Assembly: GCA_038233555.1 (NCBI GenBank)
Contig: JBBSLT010000037.1
Span: 1 to 17,102, forward strand
Source of the DNA: JADDRA01 sp038233555
GTDB taxonomy: Bacteria; Actinomycetota; Acidimicrobiia; Acidimicrobiales; CADCSY01
Reading direction: 5' to 3'
DNA: 17,102 bases
Numbering within the stretch: the stretch's first letter is position 1; each line of letters opens with the position of its first letter. Of this stretch, positions 12,457-17,102 are shown piece after piece. The notes beneath the pieces were generated by a model, which saw only the letters and a program-made list of their open reading frames with translations, searched no databases and was not told where the DNA came from. A program made the translations under genes and the position numbers.

Positions 12457-12924
12457 GTGCAACTCCACCTCGTCCGTCATGCCAAGGCCGGCGACCGATC
12501 CGATTGGGACGGACCCGACGAGCAGCGCCCGCTCTCCGGCAAGGGGGCGGGTCAGGCCGATGCGCTGGCCGAGGCGCTGACGGCGTCGCCGATCAAGCGC
12601 ATCCTCTCTAGCCGCTACCGCCGCTGCACCCAGACCGTCGAGCCACTGGCCCGACGTCTCGGACTCCAGGTCGAGCTCCACCCTGCCCTGGCCGAGGAGG
12701 CCGACATCGGCGCCACCTGGGAGCTGCTGGAGGCGCTGGCGGGAAGCGAGGTGGTGCTGTGCACGCACGGCAACCTCATGGGACCGGTCCTCGACCGGCT
12801 CCACCGTCGAGGGGTGGAGCTGGTCAGCGAACGCTGGACGTGCAAGAAGGCCTCGGTGTGGACCATCGAGGTCGGCCCTGACGGCAACTTCAGCCGGGCT
12901 CGGTACTCGCCGCCTCCGGCGTAG
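12457..12924 (+). CDS. sixA: SixA-like histidine phosphatase
   Basis: The 155-residue protein is a small histidine-phosphatase-superfamily member. The N-terminal LVRHAKAG gives the phospho-accepting H8 next to R7, R53 lies in SSRYRRCTQT, and the second catalytic histidine is H104 in LCTHGNLM. SixA enzymes remove phosphate from phosphohistidine in phosphorelay or PTS proteins; related small members act on sugar phosphates, so the substrate is uncertain. The frame can be opened at TTG 12421, but GTG 12457 places the catalytic motif at the N-terminus as in the family and fits the leaderless -10. It is divergent from the ybdK-like gene. Confidence 0.87.
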   Translation: MQLHLVRHAKAGDRSDWDGPDEQRPLSGKGAGQADALAEALTASPIKRILSSRYRRCTQTVEPLARRLGLQVELHPALAEEADIGATWELLEALAGSEVVLCTHGNLMGPVLDRLHRRGVELVSERWTCKKASVWTIEVGPDGNFSRARYSPPPA

Positions 12925-12938
12925 CGTCGCCTCGCCGT

Positions 12939-12953
12939 GCAACCGAAGGTTGC
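12939..12953. terminator. Small hairpin after sixA
   Basis: GCAACC-GAA-GGTTGC is a perfect 6-bp stem with a three-base loop, 15 nt after the sixA stop. It lacks a T tract. A longer-range inverted repeat, GCCCGCCG (12989-12996) and CGGCGGGC (13019-13026), follows. The 145-bp gap 12925-13069 contains no gene that I can support. Confidence 0.35.
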
Positions 12954-13064
12954 TCGGTGAACTGATCGGGCTCCGACCGACGGGTAGTGCCCGCCGGTCT
13001 CCGCGCTGACCACTTGCTCGGCGGGCTCTGTGCCAATTGCGGCGATGATCCGCCGTGGCTGACC

Positions 13065-13080
13065 GCCAGCTAGAGCTGGC
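13065..13080 (-). terminator. Palindrome over the ccmI stop codon
   Basis: GCCAGCT-AG-AGCTGGC is a perfect 7-bp inverted repeat that includes the TAG stop of the last gene of the ccm operon (13070-13072). It may end the operon transcript, although no T run follows on the minus strand. Confidence 0.35.
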
Positions 13081-13816
13081 CTTCAGCTATTGAGGCCAAA
13101 AAGTTTTCCATGGCTTGGCGTAGGGCGGGGGGTGGGTCGGCGGCCAGGGCGGCGGTGAAGGCGTCGGCGGCCCGGGCGTCGTCTCCTCCTAGGCGCAGGG
13201 CCAGGCCGAGGTAGAACAGGGCCCGGGCGTTGTCGGCGTCGACGGTCAGCGCCTGTTCGATCGACTCTCGGCCCTCGGCCGCCAGCGCCGGGCGTTGGGT
13301 GGCCGAGGCCAGCGAGACCAGGAGCAGGCCTCGTTCGGAGAGGGCCTCCACGTTGGCGGGATCGCCCTCCAAGACCTCGTCGTAGAGGCGCAGCGCCTCG
13401 GCCACCTCGCCTTGTTGAGCCAGGGTGGCGGCCTGGGCCAACTGGCTCGAGGGGGTCTCGCGGATGTCGCCGGTGATGTTGTCGCCGGGAAGCCTCGTCC
13501 CCGACGCCGCCGCTACCGCCAGCCCTGCCGATCCGGCCACGGCGGCCACAACCACCACGGCGATCAGGCGCCGACCCCGGCGGGGCGAGGCGTCCCGGCT
13601 GGCAGCCGAGGCCCGGCCTTCGTCGATGCTGCGCAGCACCTCGGCCGCTCGCGCCGTGTAGTCGTCGTGCAGCGTCTGGTAATCGGCTTCGGCCAGGTCG
13701 CCGGCCGCCCGTTCGTCGTCGAGGTCCTGCAGCGAGCGCAGCAGGAAGTTGCGCTGCTCCTCCAGCTCGGCGAGGGCGTCGGGGTCGAAGCGACGACGGG
13801 TGCTGGGCGCGGTCAC
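13070..13816 (-). CDS. ccmI: Cytochrome c maturation TPR protein (CcmI/CycH-like)
   Basis: The 248-residue protein has a cytoplasmic N-terminus with a charged helical stretch (ALAELEEQRNFLLRSLQDL at 14-32, the CcmI N-terminal pattern), one membrane segment near 83-104 (LIAVVVVAAVAGSAGLAVA), and an extracytoplasmic TPR-like region of about 125-240 with repeats such as GEVAEALRLYDEVLEGDPANVEALSE. CcmI presents apo-cytochrome c to the haem ligation complex. GTG 13816 overlaps the ccmH stop by four bases (GTGA), showing coupling. It is the last gene of the operon. Its final dozen codons are unusually AT-rich for this window, and the stop sits in a palindrome. Confidence 0.82.
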   Translation of the reverse strand: MTAPSTRRRFDPDALAELEEQRNFLLRSLQDLDDERAAGDLAEADYQTLHDDYTARAAEVLRSIDEGRASAASRDASPRRGRRLIAVVVVAAVAGSAGLAVAAASGTRLPGDNITGDIRETPSSQLAQAATLAQQGEVAEALRLYDEVLEGDPANVEALSERGLLLVSLASATQRPALAAEGRESIEQALTVDADNARALFYLGLALRLGGDDARAADAFTAALAADPPPALRQAMENFLASIAEGQL

Positions 13817-14265
13817 GGAGGTGGGCGCAGCGCCTCGGCCACCCGGCGCCGGTCGTCGTCAGTGACGTCTGGCACGGGGTCGCCCCGCCACCTCCGGAAG
13901 GCCACGGCCAAGCCGGCGACGGCCACCACGAGTCCGGCCACGGGCAGGATCCACACCAGCGCACCCACACCGGAGCGAGGCGGGGTGAGGAGCAGCGAGT
14001 CGGCGAACTGGCCGTCGACGTAGGCGAGGATCTCTTCGTCGCTCTCGCCGGCGTCGACCCGGCGCCTGACCTCAGTGCGGATGGCTTCGGCGGCCGGGGC
14101 GTTGGAGTCGAGCACGGACTGGCCCTGGCACGTCGGACAGCGCAGCTGGGAGGCGAGATCGGCCGAGCGCTCGGCCGGGGTCGGCGGTCCGTCGCCCCCG
14201 CTGCCGAGCACCAATGCCCCCACCAGGACCACCGACAGGATCAGCCAGGTCGACCAGCGGCGCAC
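13813..14265 (-). CDS. ccmH: Cytochrome c maturation protein CcmH (CycL)
   Basis: The 150-residue membrane protein has a signal-anchor at 7-22, the family motif LRCPTCQGQSVLDSNA with redox cysteines C43 and C46, AEAIR following, and a second membrane segment at about 99-122. CcmH keeps the apo-cytochrome CxxCH cysteines reduced for haem attachment, working with CcmG. The start is GTG 14265, 3 nt after the ccmG stop; a strong GGGAGG sits 8 nt ahead inside the end of ccmG. It overlaps ccmI by four bases. The short cytoplasmic tail (about 123-150) ends in a proline-rich stretch. Confidence 0.92.
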   Translation of the reverse strand: MRRWSTWLILSVVLVGALVLGSGGDGPPTPAERSADLASQLRCPTCQGQSVLDSNAPAAEAIRTEVRRRVDAGESDEEILAYVDGQFADSLLLTPPRSGVGALVWILPVAGLVVAVAGLAVAFRRWRGDPVPDVTDDDRRRVAEALRPPP

Positions 14266-14268
14266 GCC

Positions 14269-14883
14269 CTAACCTCCCACGGCGGCAGGGCCGCCCTGGG
14301 CCTCGGCGAGCAACGCCTCCAGCTCGTCGTACTCCACGCCACCGACGATCTTGGCCCGCACGGAGCCGTCGGGCCCGACCAGGAACGATTCGGGCACGCC
14401 GGTCACGCCCCACTCCAGGGCGACCTGGCCTACCTCGTCATCGAGCACCGGCCAGCTCCCGCCGTACTCGGCGAAGAAGGCGGCCACGTCGTCGGGCTGG
14501 TCGCTGAAGACCACGCTGACCACCCGGGCATCGCCGGCGTCGGCGTGGGCTGCGCTGAAGCGCAACAGGTCGGGATGCTCGGCCCGACAAGGTACGCACC
14601 AGGTGGCGAAGAAGTTGACCAAGGTCCAACGCCCGGCCTGGTCGGCCAGGGCGTAGTCGCCTCCGCCGGCGAGCACCGACGGTCCCTCCAGTGCCGGTGC
14701 CGGTTGCCCGAGCAGGGGGCTCTCGCCCGTGCGACTGGTGGCGGAGTCGCTGGTGGCCAAAGCGGTGACGAGCAGAACCAGCGCCACCCCGAGACCGGTG
14801 GTGATGAACAGCGCCGTGCGCCGGCGGGGCGGCGTGGGCACAACTGCGTCGGAGGCCTGTTCCTCGGCCGTGGGCAAAGCCAA
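14269..14883 (-). CDS. ccmG: Thiol-disulfide oxidoreductase CcmG/ResA (TlpA-like)
   Basis: The 204-residue protein has an N-terminal membrane anchor (about 23-43) and an extracytoplasmic thioredoxin fold with the active site WCVPC at 95-99 and cis-proline loop TGVPESFLV at 161-169, the typical CcmG signature. It reduces CcmH or apo-cytochrome cysteines. The start is TTG 14883, one base after the ccmF stop (TGACTTG); another TTG two codons on is an alternative. It is the middle gene of the ccm operon. Confidence 0.9.
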   Translation of the reverse strand: MALPTAEEQASDAVVPTPPRRRTALFITTGLGVALVLLVTALATSDSATSRTGESPLLGQPAPALEGPSVLAGGGDYALADQAGRWTLVNFFATWCVPCRAEHPDLLRFSAAHADAGDARVVSVVFSDQPDDVAAFFAEYGGSWPVLDDEVGQVALEWGVTGVPESFLVGPDGSVRAKIVGGVEYDELEALLAEAQGGPAAVGG

Positions 14884-14884
14884 G

Positions 14885-16984
14885 TCAGGCCACCCCGGCC
14901 GGAGCTGGTACCTCGGACCGCAGCTCGTCTTCGCCAGCGGTCGGCTTCGACCCCGCCACCGGCTCGACCACGCGGCGCCGGCGCTCGCCCGGCCACGCCG
15001 CCAGGATCGTGCCCGCCGCCATCATCCCCCCGCCGATCCACAGCCAGACGACCAGGGGCTGGACGATGACCCCTATGACGGCCGCCTCGTCGGGGGTCTC
15101 GGGACCGGCCACGAGGGTGAGGTAGAGGTCCTCGACAAGGCCGGTGTTCACCGACGGGGTACCGATGGTCTGGCTGGCGTTGGGGAAGGTGTTGAGCGCC
15201 GGCTCGTACACCTGGCCGCCGTCGACCCTCACCCGGGCGCTGAAGGTGGTCTTCTGGCCGCTCTGCACCGGTTCGTTCATGCCCTCGTAGGTGACGGTAC
15301 GCCCGGCGAGGGTGGCCGACTCCCCCGGCTCCAGGCGGAACTGGTCGCTGCTGGCGTAGGACGAGGCGGCGGTGAAGGCCACCGCCACCAGCACCACCCC
15401 GACATGCACCACCATGCCCCCGTTGGACCGGCCCACCAGGCCCCGCAGCGGCGACTCACCTCGTCGGCGCGACGCCTGCACGGCCAGCATGAGCTGGCGC
15501 AGCGCGGCGGTGGCGGCGAAGGCGCCGAGGCCGAAGGCCAGCAGGGGGGCGACGCCCCGAGCCCCGACGAGCACGGCGGCCACCACCGCGGCGGTCCCCG
15601 CCCACGCCGGCCATTGCAGCCGGGTGCGCAACAGCTCGCCCGAGGCCTTGCGCCATGGCAGGACCGGGGCCACGGCCATGAGGAACAGCAGCATCATCCC
15701 GAGCGGCATTGTCATGCGGTTGAAGTAGGGCGTACCTACCGAAATACGGTCGTCGTTGATGGCCTCCACCAACAGCGGAAAGACGGTGCCGAGCAGGACC
15801 ACAAAGGCGAAGGCGGCGAAGACCACGTTGTTGGCCAAGAACGCCCCTTCGCGCGACACGGGTGAGTCGATGCTGCCCGGCGCCCGCAGCCGGTCGCCCC
15901 GCCAGCCGATGAGGCCGAGGGACACGGCCACGGTGACGGCAAAGAGGCCGAGCAACCATGGTCCGATGGGCGACTCGGTGAAGGAGTGGACCGAGTCGAG
16001 CACGCCGGAGCGGGTGAGGAAGGTGCCCAGGATGGTCAGCGAGAAGGTGGCGATGAGCAATGACAGGTTCCAGACCCGCAGCATTCCCCGGCGCTGCTGG
16101 ATCATGACCGAGTGCAGGTAGGCGGTACCGGTGAGCCAGGGCAGGAACGACGCGTTCTCCACCGGGTCCCACGCCCAGAAGCCACCCCAGCCGAGCACTT
16201 CATACGACCACCAAGAACCAAGGATGATGCCGGCGGTGAGGAAGCCCCACGCCACCAACGTCCAGCGCCGGGTGGCGGCCAGCCAGCCCTCTCCCACCCG
16301 CCCGGTGACGAGGGCGGCGATGGCGAAGGCGAAGGGCACGGTGAAGCCCACGTAGCCCAGGTAGAGCATGGGCGGGTGGATGGCCATGAGGGGGTGGTTC
16401 TGGAGCAGCGGATTGGGACCGGGGCCATCGGCCACGACCGTGGCGGCAAGGGTGAAGGGGTCGGCCGGGCCAAGCATGAGGGCAAAGAAGAAGGCGGCCA
16501 CGGCGAACATGGTGAGGGTGGCCCACGCCACCAGCGGGTCGCCAGCCCGGTCGGCGAAGCGGCGCACGACGGCGGCGAGGAAGCCGGCCAGCACCAGCGT
16601 CCACAGGATGATGGAGCCCTCCAGGGCGCCCCACAACGACGCCACCGTGTAGAGCAGCGGGGTCGAGCGGCTCCCGTTGTCGGCCACATACTGAAGCGAG
16701 AAGTCGTGGCCGACCAAGGCCATCTCCATGGCCACCGTGGCCAGGACGGCACCACCGAGCACCAACCAGGCGAAGGAGCGCCCCAGCCACAACAGCTCCA
16801 CCCCCGTTTTGGCACCGCCAACGCGCCGATGACCGGACGCTACAGGTGCCAGAACGGGTGGCGGACCAGAGGTGGCTCGGCGGCGCTGGCGCAGGCCGGC
16901 GGCCAGGGTGAGCACGCCGAGGACCGAGGCGGTGAAGCCCAGCATCACTCCGGCGCTGCCTAGGGCGGCGTTCACGTCGGGCAT
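14885..16984 (-). CDS. ccmF: Haem lyase subunit CcmF
   Basis: The 699-residue polytopic membrane protein carries the WWD haem-handling domain, GSWWSYEVLGWGGFWAWDP at 256-274, and conserved histidines in NHPLMAIHPPMLYLG (H197, H203), YLHSV (H291) and SVHSF (H333). It accepts haem from CcmE and attaches it to apo-cytochrome c on the outer face of the membrane. The C-terminal third has the extracytoplasmic domain (roughly 540-640) and a last membrane segment, followed by a charged cytoplasmic tail rich in Arg and Glu (663-699). The start is ATG 16984, overlapping the end of ccmE by 13 bases; the stop is one base from the ccmG start. The length is near the upper end for the family. Confidence 0.95.
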   Translation of the reverse strand: MPDVNAALGSAGVMLGFTASVLGVLTLAAGLRQRRRATSGPPPVLAPVASGHRRVGGAKTGVELLWLGRSFAWLVLGGAVLATVAMEMALVGHDFSLQYVADNGSRSTPLLYTVASLWGALEGSIILWTLVLAGFLAAVVRRFADRAGDPLVAWATLTMFAVAAFFFALMLGPADPFTLAATVVADGPGPNPLLQNHPLMAIHPPMLYLGYVGFTVPFAFAIAALVTGRVGEGWLAATRRWTLVAWGFLTAGIILGSWWSYEVLGWGGFWAWDPVENASFLPWLTGTAYLHSVMIQQRRGMLRVWNLSLLIATFSLTILGTFLTRSGVLDSVHSFTESPIGPWLLGLFAVTVAVSLGLIGWRGDRLRAPGSIDSPVSREGAFLANNVVFAAFAFVVLLGTVFPLLVEAINDDRISVGTPYFNRMTMPLGMMLLFLMAVAPVLPWRKASGELLRTRLQWPAWAGTAAVVAAVLVGARGVAPLLAFGLGAFAATAALRQLMLAVQASRRRGESPLRGLVGRSNGGMVVHVGVVLVAVAFTAASSYASSDQFRLEPGESATLAGRTVTYEGMNEPVQSGQKTTFSARVRVDGGQVYEPALNTFPNASQTIGTPSVNTGLVEDLYLTLVAGPETPDEAAVIGVIVQPLVVWLWIGGGMMAAGTILAAWPGERRRRVVEPVAGSKPTAGEDELRSEVPAPAGVA

Positions 16985-17102
16985 CCCTGCTCGGCGGCCA
17001 GGGCCAGGCGGTCGGCCTCCTCGGTGCGGTACTCCGAGGTGTGGCGCACCAGGATGCGATCGCTGGCGAAGGTGTCGGTGCCGGCGGCGTAGCCGCCCTC
17101 GA
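16972..17102 (-). CDS. ccmE: Haem chaperone CcmE, C-terminal part (partial, start outside window)
   Basis: Only the last 42 residues are present, read from 17100 to the TGA at 16972-16974. They include GTDTFASDRILVRHTSEY: the histidine (codon 17041-17043) and the tyrosine four residues on form the HxxxY motif, in which the histidine binds haem covalently and the tyrosine is an axial ligand in CcmE. The protein therefore uses the histidine type and not the CxxxY variant. The end overlaps ccmF by 13 bases, so the two are translationally coupled. The N-terminal anchor and beta barrel lie beyond the window. Confidence 0.85.
   Translation of the reverse strand, partial: EGGYAAGTDTFASDRILVRHTSEYRTEEADRLALAAEQGCPT

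Noticed and set aside
12940..12952. CAAC-N5-GTTG as a SufR-type operator (known form CAAC-N6-GTTG)
   Set aside because: The spacing differs by one and it lies after sixA, away from any Fe-S gene; a simple hairpin explains it.

Overview
The window is GC-rich, densely coded DNA from an actinobacterium. GTG and TTG starts are frequent. The gene content (WhiB1-type protein, PdtaS-type kinase, DUF3107, paired ArsA/Get3-like ATPases, actinobacterial Mrp) is actinobacterial, and System I cytochrome c maturation genes make a deep lineage such as Acidimicrobiia more likely than a mycobacterium or streptomycete. The lineage is an inference from gene content. No rRNA, tRNA, CRISPR array, insertion sequence or prophage gene was seen, and no gene-free stretch exceeds 300 bases (the longest is about 145 bp, 12925-13069).

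Layout. 1-1370: a stand-alone CheY-like receiver (-) divergent from a diacylglycerol-kinase-family lipid kinase (+) whose 5' end looks damaged or starts unusually. 1371-4200: a WhiB1-like protein (+) preceded by a CRP-like palindrome and convergent with a PdtaS-like sensor kinase (-), which is translationally coupled to an upstream PHP-family phosphoesterase. 4274-4869: a VapBC toxin-antitoxin pair (+). 4893-8427: a minus-strand cluster transcribed mrp, DUF3107, ArsA-like ATPase A, ArsA-like ATPase B. 8473-10488: a SufR-like Fe-S-binding regulator (+) divergent from mrp, then a cysteine-desulfurase-family enzyme whose start codon lies inside a 43-bp palindrome. Mrp (Fe-S carrier ATPase), the SufR-like regulator and the desulfurase homologue form a plausible Fe-S island. 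10539-12924: a coiled-coil protein with a nuclease-like C-terminus (+), a YbdK-type carboxylate-amine ligase (-), and a SixA-type phosphohistidine phosphatase (+). 12925-17102: a minus-strand cytochrome c maturation operon, transcribed ccmE (partial at the window edge), ccmF, ccmG, ccmH, ccmI, with overlapping or nearly abutting genes.

Regulation. At least six genes have a TANNNT hexamer (actinobacterial -10) ending 6-7 nt before the start codon, indicating leaderless transcription; this fixes several start sites. The most unusual signals are the 43-bp palindrome over the desulfurase start, unusual residues at cofactor-contact positions of that enzyme, overlapping back-to-back -10 hexamers between mrp and the SufR-like gene, and the CRP-like site ahead of whiB1. 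No wholly new multi-gene system can be demonstrated; the Fe-S island and the PHP-PdtaS pair are the best leads.
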